The notes beneath the pieces are model-generated. The model was not told where the DNA came from and did not search any database. It saw only the letters and a program-made list of their open reading frames with translations. Made by a program: the position numbers and the translations under genes. Below, in pieces: positions 1 through 6,781 of a stretch of 7,200 bases of DNA. Position 1 is the stretch's first letter, and each line of letters opens with the position of its first letter. Origin of the DNA: Methylobacter sp. (GTDB lineage: Bacteria; Pseudomonadota; Gammaproteobacteria; Methylococcales; Methylomonadaceae); contig PMJA01000191.1 in the NCBI GenBank assembly GCA_003158415.1, positions 2,674-9,873 of the forward strand, given 5' to 3'.

Positions 1-1007
1 CCGCCCTGACATTGTTTAAGCAGTTCCACCAGCTCGGTGTGACCGGGTGAGCGCAGCCCTGTCAACATGTTAACATCCAGGCAAAACAAGGGCGCCGCAC
101 CATCTTCAGCGATGCTGATGCCGTCGATTTCATAACTCCCGGAGCGCCGCACATCTTCCGTGCCGGGCAAATAACCGATCACGTTTTCAGCAGCGCACAG
201 CGGATAATCGGCTAGATGCTTACCGGCTATAAAAAGTTCTTTTTTAATGCTGTTCAGCGGCACTAAGCCGCCAGTCACCGAAACCAGACAGGTTATGCCG
301 TCATCGGTTTTATGCGATAAAAAAGGAATGCCTGATATAAATACTTTGTTTTCCGGCCACTTGCCGTAAGCATTGGCTTTGTTTTGCAGGCTTTTACTGC
401 GAGTTGGATTGAGTGCGTGTTCAAAGGCCAGGGTGATTTCCCTGAGCGTACTGTCGGGATTATGCAAGGCGACAGCGTCACAGGTGTCAATTCGCCTAAA
501 ATCGATGCCCTGCTCATAAACGCTTTTGATGGCCGGTAATTTGCCGAGCACGGTTATAAAAAAATCCAGCGTTAATCGATTGCCGTAAGTAAAGGGTCTA
601 ACCTCGCGCATTTTTTGGTAAAAGTTGCCCAGCCTTTCGGCAATATTTTCAGTTTTGATAACAAAGCCGTTATTATCGAAAATGGCGGTATCCCTATTAT
701 CATCGCCATCCAGAACCAGACGTTCTATGGTTTCACGAAATACTTTCCGTTTGTCTGCGTCAGTCATGGTGCCCGGACGATGACTGACAGAGGGTTGTTC
801 CTTCCAATCCTGAAACATTTCCCGGTGAATGCGCGAAAAAAGCCCTGTCAAATAAGTCACGCGTTTGGTCTGATCATGCGAAACGGTTCCTTCCGCTTCT
901 TGCTGTAGGGTTGATAATAATTTCGTACCCTGCGAAATCGCCAATGCAGTACGCAATTTTTTCAGTTGTCGGTAGCCGGTAATTCTAGGGATAGTATTTT
1001 TAATCAT
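1..1007 (-). CDS. Fic-like fold protein with degenerate catalytic motif (C-terminus beyond window)
   Basis: An uninterrupted frame of 335 codons starts at ATG 1007-1005 and leaves the left edge without a stop, so the C-terminus is missing. An AAGG ribosome binding site lies five bases upstream. Around residues 120-155 a helix is followed by VRPFTYGNRLTL (residues 136-147) and a hydrophobic helix. This arrangement matches the core of Fic/Doc proteins, whose motif is HPFx(D/E)GN(G/K)R. Here PF and GN are kept, but the catalytic His is Arg137, the acidic Mg-binding position is Tyr141, and the final G-R positions are Arg144-Leu145. If the assignment is right, the usual AMP-transfer chemistry would be lost or altered. 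The region after about residue 155 matches no family I recognise. No signal peptide or membrane segment is visible. It is divergent from prsK and separated from it by 79 bp. That it is a real gene is near certain from frame length; the Fic relationship is moderate, and the function is unknown. Confidence 0.75.
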   Translation of the reverse strand, partial: MIKNTIPRITGYRQLKKLRTALAISQGTKLLSTLQQEAEGTVSHDQTKRVTYLTGLFSRIHREMFQDWKEQPSVSHRPGTMTDADKRKVFRETIERLVLDGDDNRDTAIFDNNGFVIKTENIAERLGNFYQKMREVRPFTYGNRLTLDFFITVLGKLPAIKSVYEQGIDFRRIDTCDAVALHNPDSTLREITLAFEHALNPTRSKSLQNKANAYGKWPENKVFISGIPFLSHKTDDGITCLVSVTGGLVPLNSIKKELFIAGKHLADYPLCAAENVIGYLPGTEDVRRSGSYEIDGISIAEDGAAPLFCLDVNMLTGLRSPGHTELVELLKQCQG

Positions 1008-1086
1008 GACAGCCTTGCAATGGTCTTTTCCAAACTTGTTGTATTATTTACTATCCTGCGCAGATAATTACGTTCAAGAGAACTAG
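1008..1086. promoter_or_regulatory. Divergent intergenic region with candidate promoters
   Basis: These 79 bp separate the leftward Fic-like gene from the rightward prsK operon, so both promoters should lie here or just inside the genes. For the leftward gene, a minus-strand TTGAAC (1077-1072) and GATAGT (1055-1050) are spaced 16 bp apart; each matches four of six sigma-70 consensus bases. For prsK, a good -10 hexamer GATAAT (1063-1068) has only a weak TTGTAT (1039-1044) 18 bp upstream, and would leave a leader of only about a dozen bases. No sigma-54 box or clear operator palindrome was recognised. The regulatory role is inferred from gene orientation; the exact hexamers are weak. Confidence 0.35.
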
Positions 1087-3168
1087 ATGAATTTTATGGA
1101 AAACTACAGCTATTATAGTTATTTAACAGCCGCCGTAGCCAATTTGTTTTTGCTGGCCTTATCGCTGCAGGGCATTAAAAAGAACCCGGTTGCGCTGCCT
1201 TTAATGACAGCGATAGGTTTTTCGTTGGCTTGGTCTGCTTATGCCGCTTTTTTAATCCGTAACGATGAATTATTCACGTCAGCGATCCTGTCTTTAGAAA
1301 CCTTACGCGATGCGGCTTGGTTTCTTTTATTAAGCACATTTATCTCGCGTCAACAATTTGATAATAACTATTCATTACTGTTTAAATCCAGGCTCGCAAA
1401 TGGCCTGATACTGGTAATGGGGTTTGTTTTTGCCCTGGAAATCTTCGGCGATTTACGTTATCAAATCCAGCAATTACTGGGGCAGGATCTGCGCCTTTTT
1501 GCTCATGTTGTTTTCGCCGTCATCGGCCTGGTGCTGGTGGAACAACTGTATCGCAATGCAACGCTAAATTTACACTGGCGCATTAAATTTTTATGCCTGG
1601 GTCTAGGTGCGTTATTTACTGTTGATTTTATTGTTTATAGTAAATCGCTGTTGTTTGAACAGATTGATTCCTTACTGTGGAATTCTCGGGGATTTATTAA
1701 CGCTTTGATAGCGCCTTTATTAGCTGTTTCTATACGCCGCTTACAAACTGACGGCATCGCCAGAGCTTCCACTCCAAGAAAAATAGTGTTTCATACCACC
1801 GTGCTGTTGGGTTCGGGGCTGTATCTTATTTTGATGTCGCTGGCCGGTTTTTATATCAGGGATTACGGCGGTAATTGGGGAGAAATTGCCCAGATAATCT
1901 TCATCTTTTTAGCCGTATTATTGCTGTTTGTTTTATTTGTTTCAGGCAGGGTCAGAGCAAGGACAAAAGTTTATTTTAACAAATATTTTTTTCACTACCA
2001 TTATGATTACCGGGAGGAGTGGGTCAAACTCAGCAAAACCATAGCCCAACTGGATTCGATTACCGAGTTATCAGGCTTTATCATTAAATCCCTGATGGAA
2101 CTGGCCGATTGTGCAGGCGGTGCTTTATGGCTGAAAAATGGGCAGGGTGATTATTATTTGGCCGAAGAAAATGACTTGGGATTTTATCCGCCGCAGTTGA
2201 TCAAGGCCGATGTGTCTTTAATACAATTCATGTTAAAAAAACGTTGGGTGATCGATTTTGTTGAATTTTCTAATAGCCCTGAAGTTTATGCCGAGGTTGA
2301 TTTAACACAATGGCGTGCCCGGCAAAATCATATCTGTTTGATTATCCCGTTGTTTCGACAAAATGAAATAGAGGCTTTTGTGGTATTAAGCAAAGCCAAA
2401 GCGCCCCGGCAACTGATATGGGAAGATCACGACATATTAAAAACAGTCGGGATGCAATTGACTAACGCCTTGGCGCTTAGTCATGCCAGTGACGCCCTGT
2501 CCCGGTCACGCCAGTTCGAGACTTATAACCGGCTTTCGGCTTTTCTTGTTCATGACCTGAAAAACCTGGTCGCGCAAGTCTCCCTGATTGTAAAAAATGC
2601 AGAAAAACACAAATACAATCCGGAATTTATCGACGATTCTATCGCAACGCTGGAAAATGTGGTTTATAAGATAGAGCATCTCCTCAGCCAGCTGAAAAAG
2701 GGGCTGGTAAAAACCGATAACAAGATGATTATTAACCTAGTCGAGGTTATCAGGGATGTCGCTATACAGCAAGTCGGTAATAAACCCACCCCGCAACTGG
2801 CGCTCAATCTGGACGTCTGTGAAGTATTAGGGGAAAAGGAAAAAATGACGGCCATTTTGGGTCATCTGGTGCAAAATGCGCAAGAGGCCACGGCTGATCA
2901 TGGCTATGTGTGCCTGGAATTAAGCACGGATGAACATTTGGCAATAATCAAGGTGATCGATAACGGTGTCGGCATGGACAACAAGTTTATCGCCGAACGC
3001 TTGTTTAAACCGTTTGACACCACCAAAGGCAATGCGGGCATGGGCATAGGCGTTTATGAAGCGCGAGATTACATCACAAAATATTCCGGATCGTGTGATG
3101 TCGAGAGCAACGTAGGCTTAGGGACTACATTTACCATCAAATTACCGCTGGCCCGGCGGCAGGAGTGA
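1087..3168 (+). CDS. prsK: PrsK-type membrane sensor histidine kinase of the PEP-CTERM/XrtA system
   Basis: This 693-aa protein fits the length and architecture of PrsK, the sensor kinase that with PrsR controls PEP-CTERM/exosortase exopolysaccharide loci. Residues 10 to about 290 form eight or nine hydrophobic segments. A GAF-like domain follows at about 315-470, then the kinase core. The H-box reads FLVHDLKNLV with phosphoacceptor His489, the N-box is QNAQEA with Asn597, the G1 box is DNGVGMD (625-631), the F-box is FKPFDTTK (640-647) and the G2 box is GMGIGVYEAR (651-660). All kinase residues needed for ATP binding and autophosphorylation are present. The start at 1087 is preferred because AAGAG (1076-1080) lies six bases upstream; Met4 at 1096 would be too far from it. 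PrsK usually sits with prsR, but here the next genes are a small ORF and fhcB, one base after the stop. The signal sensed is unknown. Confidence 0.88.
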   Translation: MNFMENYSYYSYLTAAVANLFLLALSLQGIKKNPVALPLMTAIGFSLAWSAYAAFLIRNDELFTSAILSLETLRDAAWFLLLSTFISRQQFDNNYSLLFKSRLANGLILVMGFVFALEIFGDLRYQIQQLLGQDLRLFAHVVFAVIGLVLVEQLYRNATLNLHWRIKFLCLGLGALFTVDFIVYSKSLLFEQIDSLLWNSRGFINALIAPLLAVSIRRLQTDGIARASTPRKIVFHTTVLLGSGLYLILMSLAGFYIRDYGGNWGEIAQIIFIFLAVLLLFVLFVSGRVRARTKVYFNKYFFHYHYDYREEWVKLSKTIAQLDSITELSGFIIKSLMELADCAGGALWLKNGQGDYYLAEENDLGFYPPQLIKADVSLIQFMLKKRWVIDFVEFSNSPEVYAEVDLTQWRARQNHICLIIPLFRQNEIEAFVVLSKAKAPRQLIWEDHDILKTVGMQLTNALALSHASDALSRSRQFETYNRLSAFLVHDLKNLVAQVSLIVKNAEKHKYNPEFIDDSIATLENVVYKIEHLLSQLKKGLVKTDNKMIINLVEVIRDVAIQQVGNKPTPQLALNLDVCEVLGEKEKMTAILGHLVQNAQEATADHGYVCLELSTDEHLAIIKVIDNGVGMDNKFIAERLFKPFDTTKGNAGMGIGVYEARDYITKYSGSCDVESNVGLGTTFTIKLPLARRQE

Positions 3169-3172
3169 GTTG
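3161..3172 (+). promoter_or_regulatory. Ribosome binding site supporting a TTG start
   Basis: AGGAG (3161-3165) lies in the last codons of prsK (CAG GAG TGA), four bases before the TTG at 3170. It is the best Shine-Dalgarno match in this part of the window and explains why the small ORF is called from a non-ATG start. The first ATG in the same frame (3200) has no comparable site upstream. The position implies that prsK translation is coupled to the next frame. Confidence 0.6.
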
Positions 3173-3373
3173 TTCCGGTTAAGCCGCTTACTGATACAAA
3201 TGGCTCGTATTCAAGCAATCGTGTCCACATTCTGCGTCGCTGAATGCGGCCGTTTATCGAGACAGTGCCGTCAATTAGGGTTAGAATATCGCCACACCGT
3301 CACGGGGGTAAGGTGTTTGCATGAATGCCCGGTGAGCGAACTTACTATAATAATAGGACAGCACAATGACTGA
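3170..3373 (+). CDS. Small Cys-rich protein bridging prsK and fhcB
   Basis: A 67-aa frame starts at TTG 3170, one base after the prsK stop, with AGGAG four bases upstream. It ends by overlapping the first eight bases of fhcB. This end-to-end fit, with no gap on either side, argues for a real translationally coupled gene. I do not recognise a named family. It has five cysteines: C22 and C26 (CVAEC), C33, and C49 and C53 (VRCLHECP), followed by a short beta-like stretch (LTIII). The CxxxC near each end, with CLxxC before a hydrophobic strand, recalls small thioredoxin-like [2Fe-2S] ferredoxins and DUF1636-type metal-binding proteins, but it is shorter than these; the metal-binding idea is inference only. 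An alternative start at ATG 3200 would give 57 aa and keep all cysteines. It could instead be a non-functional spacer frame whose translation only feeds ribosomes into fhcB. Confidence 0.5.
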   Translation: MFRLSRLLIQMARIQAIVSTFCVAECGRLSRQCRQLGLEYRHTVTGVRCLHECPVSELTIIIGQHND

Positions 3374-4631
3374 GATAACTGAAGTACCGAGTCCTTTTTG
3401 CGGTATAGGCACGGATGATCTGACCATTAGGGTGGATGGCGTAGCGCTGAAAGTGACGGCAAACGGCTGCGCGGTGAATACGCCTGCATTTGAACAGGCC
3501 ATTACCGACTTAAGTCCCAGGGTGGACGGCAAGCAAGTCAGTCTGGACGTTGCCGTAGCCCAGGCGGCGGCTTTATTAAAAGACACGCGCTTACCGGTAA
3601 TCGGCGGTTGCGCCACCGATGTCAACGGCATGCGGGGTTTGCTGGCGTTGGCGGATCGCGCAGGCGCGGTGGTGGATAATATGAATTTCACCGGCGCCCG
3701 TAATAACTTTTTGGCGCTGCAAGATTCCGGCTGGATGAACACCACGCTGGCGGAAGTTAAAAACCGCTGCGATTTGTTGCTGGTAGTCGGCACCGATTTG
3801 GAAGCCTTTGCGCCGCGTTTTTTCGAGCGCTATCTGTGGAATAAAGAAGCGATGTTTCTGGATGACACCAGCCATCGTGAGGTGATTTATCTGGGTAAAG
3901 CGCCGTCGGGCGATGCGTCCACGTCGCCTGCCGGTCAAAAAGCGCAGGTCTTGGCTTGCGCAACCGAAGACTTACCGGAAGTGGTTGCCGTATTGAGAGC
4001 GTTGGTTAAAGGCCAGCCGATACGCGCGACGTCCGTTTGCGGCATAGCGGTCGCGGACTTGCAGGCAATAGCCGATAAATTCAAAGCCGCCAAGTATAGT
4101 GTCGTCACTTGGGCTGCGGGCGCGCTGGCTTACGGCCAAGCCGAGTTAACCGTGCAAACACTGTCGGAAATGGTTAAGGATATTAATGATCAAAATACCC
4201 GTTGCTCCGGCTTGCCGCTGGCGGGCAAGGAAGGCGATCAAACGGCAAATCAGGTGTGCGGTTGGACGACCGGTTATCCGGCGCGTACCCGCTTTAGCAG
4301 CGGCTATCCGGAATATGACCCATTTTTAAACGATACCAAGCTATTATTGGCAAACGGCGAGGCCGATGCCCTGGTCTGGGTGCAGGCGTTTAACGTCACA
4401 GCCGTACCGCCGACAACGTCTTTGCCGACTATTGTGGTGGGACGTTCGGGCATGACTTTTTCGAAAGAGCCGGATGTGTTTATTCCCGTCGGTACGCCGG
4501 GCATCGATCATGCCGGTCACGCCTACCGCATGGATAACGTGGTCGCTATCCGCTTGAAAAAGTTGCGCGATTCCGGGTTACCCAGTACGGCTGAGGTACT
4601 GAATGCCATTGAACAAGCTTTAGTGGAATAG
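3366..4631 (+). CDS. fhcB: Formyltransferase/hydrolase complex subunit B (formylmethanofuran dehydrogenase subunit B-like)
   Basis: This 421-aa protein is the bacterial counterpart of archaeal FwdB/FmdB, the metal-bearing subunit of formylmethanofuran dehydrogenase. In bacteria it is a structural partner of FhcA in the cytoplasmic complex that releases the formyl group of formyl-H4MPT as formate. The N-terminus still shows the family layout: the archaeal CxxCxxxC cluster motif corresponds to S9-P-F-C12-G-I-G-T16, followed by D17-D18 and C35. Only two of the four cluster cysteines remain, so a [4Fe-4S] cluster is unlikely. The segment NMNFTGARNNFLALQDSG (from residue 105) matches the archaeal region holding the Mo/W-ligating cysteine, but no Cys is present. 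This fits the known loss of redox function in bacterial FhcB. The start has AGGA (3355-3358) seven bases upstream and overlaps the preceding frame by eight bases. Its G+C is clearly higher than that of the flanking genes (41 of 60 bases at 3601-3660 by hand count). Confidence 0.93.
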   Translation: MTEITEVPSPFCGIGTDDLTIRVDGVALKVTANGCAVNTPAFEQAITDLSPRVDGKQVSLDVAVAQAAALLKDTRLPVIGGCATDVNGMRGLLALADRAGAVVDNMNFTGARNNFLALQDSGWMNTTLAEVKNRCDLLLVVGTDLEAFAPRFFERYLWNKEAMFLDDTSHREVIYLGKAPSGDASTSPAGQKAQVLACATEDLPEVVAVLRALVKGQPIRATSVCGIAVADLQAIADKFKAAKYSVVTWAAGALAYGQAELTVQTLSEMVKDINDQNTRCSGLPLAGKEGDQTANQVCGWTTGYPARTRFSSGYPEYDPFLNDTKLLLANGEADALVWVQAFNVTAVPPTTSLPTIVVGRSGMTFSKEPDVFIPVGTPGIDHAGHAYRMDNVVAIRLKKLRDSGLPSTAEVLNAIEQALVE

Positions 4632-4640
4632 GACTTTAAT

Positions 4641-4997
4641 ATGGAAGAAGCTTTGAAATATCTACCCTTAATCACTATTTGTGGAACCGCCATCGCCTTT
4701 GTTGCTGGTTTTTTCAAGTGGATAGATCAAAGAAGTCGTGAACAAGAACAGAAATTATATGAGGCATTTCATAAAATGGTTTGCATTGCCTCTGGGATAA
4801 ATGAAGCAGGAAATACCGTAAAAATGTCACAGCAAATTGCAGCTATTTATCAACTCCAAGCATACAAACAGTATGCTTTCGCATCGATTCCAGTTTTGGA
4901 GTTAATGCAATTTGACTATGCCACGCAGGAAGATTCAAGGAAAGATTTCATAATCACGGCACTGCGTAAAACCATTGAAGTATTATCTGAACACTAA
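4641..4997 (+). CDS. Hypothetical single-pass membrane protein inserted between fhcB and fhcA
   Basis: A 118-aa frame starts at ATG 4641, nine bases after fhcB stops, with AGGA (4630-4633, overlapping the fhcB stop codon) seven bases upstream. I do not recognise the family. Residues 8-25 form one hydrophobic segment (LPLITICGTAIAFVAGFF), followed by the basic stretch KWIDQRSR, which suggests the rest faces the cytoplasm. The remainder (about 30-118) looks mainly helical and lacks obvious catalytic motifs. Base composition is AT-rich: 20 and 22 G+C per 60 bases at 4741-4860 by hand count, against 41 of 60 in a sample of fhcB and 33 of 60 in fhcA. It interrupts two genes whose products form one complex, so it looks like a later insertion kept in frame with operon expression. 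A role in the Fhc complex is possible but unsupported. Confidence 0.7.
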   Translation: MEEALKYLPLITICGTAIAFVAGFFKWIDQRSREQEQKLYEAFHKMVCIASGINEAGNTVKMSQQIAAIYQLQAYKQYAFASIPVLELMQFDYATQEDSRKDFIITALRKTIEVLSEH

Positions 4998-5090
4998 CTT
5001 TACAATGGCGCATTTTGTCTTTTCCTACGGCTTCGTTTGCAGAATGGCAAGCATCGCAAACACACGCTACAAAATGAATAAGGATTCAAT
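4998..5090 (+). repeat. Spacer with nested inverted repeats before fhcA
   Basis: This 93-bp non-coding spacer contains an outer inverted repeat CATTTTGT (5011-5018) / ACAAAATG (5069-5076) and an inner one GTTTGC (5035-5040) / GCAAAC (5056-5061) around a 15-base loop. The two would form a long hairpin with an asymmetric internal loop. There is no T-run on its 3' side, so it is not a standard intrinsic terminator. It could be a processing site or translational control element for fhcA, or a degenerate remnant of a small palindromic element. The fhcA ribosome binding site AAGGA (5080-5084) begins four bases after the outer arm, so folding could affect fhcA translation. The repeat arms are directly visible; the function is inference. 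Confidence 0.5.
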
Positions 5091-6749
5091 ATGTTGATTA
5101 AATTAACGGGTGGTACTGTCTACGATCCAGCCAGCGGCATTGACGGACAGCAGCACGATATTTACATACAGGACGGGCATATCATCGACAAGCCCGCAGG
5201 CGATTTTCAGGTCGATAAGGACTACGATTTAAAGGGCAAAGTCGTCATGTCCGGCGCGATTGATATGCACACCCATATCGGCGGCGGCAAAGGCAATATC
5301 GCCCGGACTTTGTTGCCGGAAGATCACCGGCAAGATCCCGTACACCGCAGCGACATTACCCGTTCTGGTTGCGGTCACGCCATGCCCAGCACCTTTGTCA
5401 CCGGCTACCGTTATGCGGAAATGGGCTATACCGCCGGTTTCGAGCCTGCGTTATTGCCGATTAACGCGCGGCAGGCGCACATGGAAATGGCCGATATTCC
5501 TATACTGGATAAAGGCGGTTACGTCATGATGGGCAGCGATGATTATTTGCTGCGACTGTTGACGGCTAAAAAAGACCAGAAAGCCATTAATGATTATGTG
5601 GCCTGGACGATGCACTCGGCCAAAGCCATCGGCGTAAAAGTGGTTAATCCTGGTGGCATTAATGCTTTCAAATTCAACCAGCGCAAACTGGATCTGGACG
5701 AGCAAAACGTTCATTACGGCGTCACGCCGCGCGACATTTTGCGGGTGTTGGCAACGGCGGTCAAGGAAATCGGCGTGCCGCATCCCTTGCATGTTCACGG
5801 CTGTAACCTGGGCGTGCCGGGCAATATGCAAACGACGCTGGACACCATACAAGGCATCGGCGGCCTGCCCATGCATTTGACGCATATTCAGTTCCACAGT
5901 TACGGCACCGAAGGCGATTTCAAGTTTTCATCCGGCGCGGCGCAAATCGCTGAAGCCATCAATAAAAACAAAAATATCACCATCGATGTCGGGCAAATTC
6001 TGTTCGGCCAAACCGTTACGGCTTCCGGCGACAGCATGCGCCAATACGCCAATCATAAACACGCCAGCCCCAATAAATGGGTGACGATGGATATTGAATG
6101 CGATGCCGGTTGCGGCGTGGTGCCGTTCAAATACAAAGATCAAAATTTCGTCAATGCGCTGCAATGGGCCATCGGCCTGGAAACCTTTTTGCTGGTCAAC
6201 GATCCGTGGCGGATATTTCTGACGACCGACCACCCGAATGGCGCGCCGTTTACCTGTTACCCGCATTTGATACGTTTGTTAATGGACAGAAGTTTCCGTA
6301 ACGACATGTTAGCGACCATCCATCCTGAAGCCCAAAAGATGACCACGCTGGCCTCCATAGAGCGCGAATACACGCTACAGGAAATCGCCATCATGACCCG
6401 CGCCGGCGCTGCAAAATTAATCGGCTTAAAAGACCGGGGCGGCTTAAGCGCAGGCAATTGGGCGGACATCACCGTCTACACCGATAACGCTGACCGCCAG
6501 CTTATGTTTGAAAAACCCGATTATGTGTTTAAAGATGGCCAACTGGTAGTGGTAAACGGCAAAGTGGTCTCCACCAAATGGGGAACCACCCACACCGTTA
6601 AACCCGACTTTGATCCGTCGGTAGAAAAAGGCCTGAAAGATTATTTCGACCGCTATCTGACTATGAAACTGGGTAACTTTAAGATCAGCGATGATGAGAT
6701 TGTTGAGGATGGGCGGGGGAGTATTACCGTGCATCCGTTGAGACTGTGA
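5091..6749 (+). CDS. fhcA: Formyltransferase/hydrolase complex subunit A (formylmethanofuran dehydrogenase subunit A-like amidohydrolase)
   Basis: This 552-aa protein belongs to the FwdA/FmdA/FhcA branch of the amidohydrolase superfamily. It hydrolyses formyl-(methyl)methanofuran to formate in the bacterial Fhc complex, completing H4MPT-linked formaldehyde oxidation. Visible features in order are: an N-terminal beta domain; the metal-binding HxH motif DMHTHIGGG (His60, His62); GVKVVNPGG with Lys183, at the place of the carboxylated lysine in archaeal FwdA; HPLHVHGCN (His231, His234, His236); MHLTHIQFH (His262, His265, His269); and TTDHPNG with Asp380, the probable catalytic or metal-binding aspartate. 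A C-terminal beta-sandwich portion follows the barrel, as in the family (ADITVYTDNA near residue 460). Length is typical and nothing is broken. AAGGA (5080-5084) lies six bases before the ATG. In this operon it is separated from fhcB by an extra ORF and a spacer. Confidence 0.95.
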   Translation: MLIKLTGGTVYDPASGIDGQQHDIYIQDGHIIDKPAGDFQVDKDYDLKGKVVMSGAIDMHTHIGGGKGNIARTLLPEDHRQDPVHRSDITRSGCGHAMPSTFVTGYRYAEMGYTAGFEPALLPINARQAHMEMADIPILDKGGYVMMGSDDYLLRLLTAKKDQKAINDYVAWTMHSAKAIGVKVVNPGGINAFKFNQRKLDLDEQNVHYGVTPRDILRVLATAVKEIGVPHPLHVHGCNLGVPGNMQTTLDTIQGIGGLPMHLTHIQFHSYGTEGDFKFSSGAAQIAEAINKNKNITIDVGQILFGQTVTASGDSMRQYANHKHASPNKWVTMDIECDAGCGVVPFKYKDQNFVNALQWAIGLETFLLVNDPWRIFLTTDHPNGAPFTCYPHLIRLLMDRSFRNDMLATIHPEAQKMTTLASIEREYTLQEIAIMTRAGAAKLIGLKDRGGLSAGNWADITVYTDNADRQLMFEKPDYVFKDGQLVVVNGKVVSTKWGTTHTVKPDFDPSVEKGLKDYFDRYLTMKLGNFKISDDEIVEDGRGSITVHPLRL

Positions 6750-6781
6750 TGCTTATTTTGTAAGACGTTAAGGAAAATTAG

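Noticed and set aside
615..908. A 97-codon plus-strand frame
   Set aside because: It lies wholly antisense to the intact Fic-like gene, has no convincing ribosome site, and its translation shows no family features.
3346..3351. A perfect TATAAT hexamer just before fhcB, suggesting an fhc promoter
   Set aside because: No acceptable -35 element lies 16-18 bp upstream, and a start from it would fall on the fhcB ribosome binding site. It lies inside the small Cys-rich frame and is more likely chance in an AT-rich codon run.
3281..3793. A 170-codon minus-strand frame across the start of fhcB
   Set aside because: It is antisense to the well-supported fhcB, and its length is explained by the G+C-rich codon pattern of that gene.
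5011..5076. An intrinsic terminator between the 118-aa ORF and fhcA
   Set aside because: The inverted repeat has no following T-run and its stem is interrupted by a large asymmetric loop, so termination is not supported.
5451..5897. A 148-codon minus-strand frame within fhcA
   Set aside because: It is the reverse-strand shadow of conserved fhcA codons and resembles no known protein.
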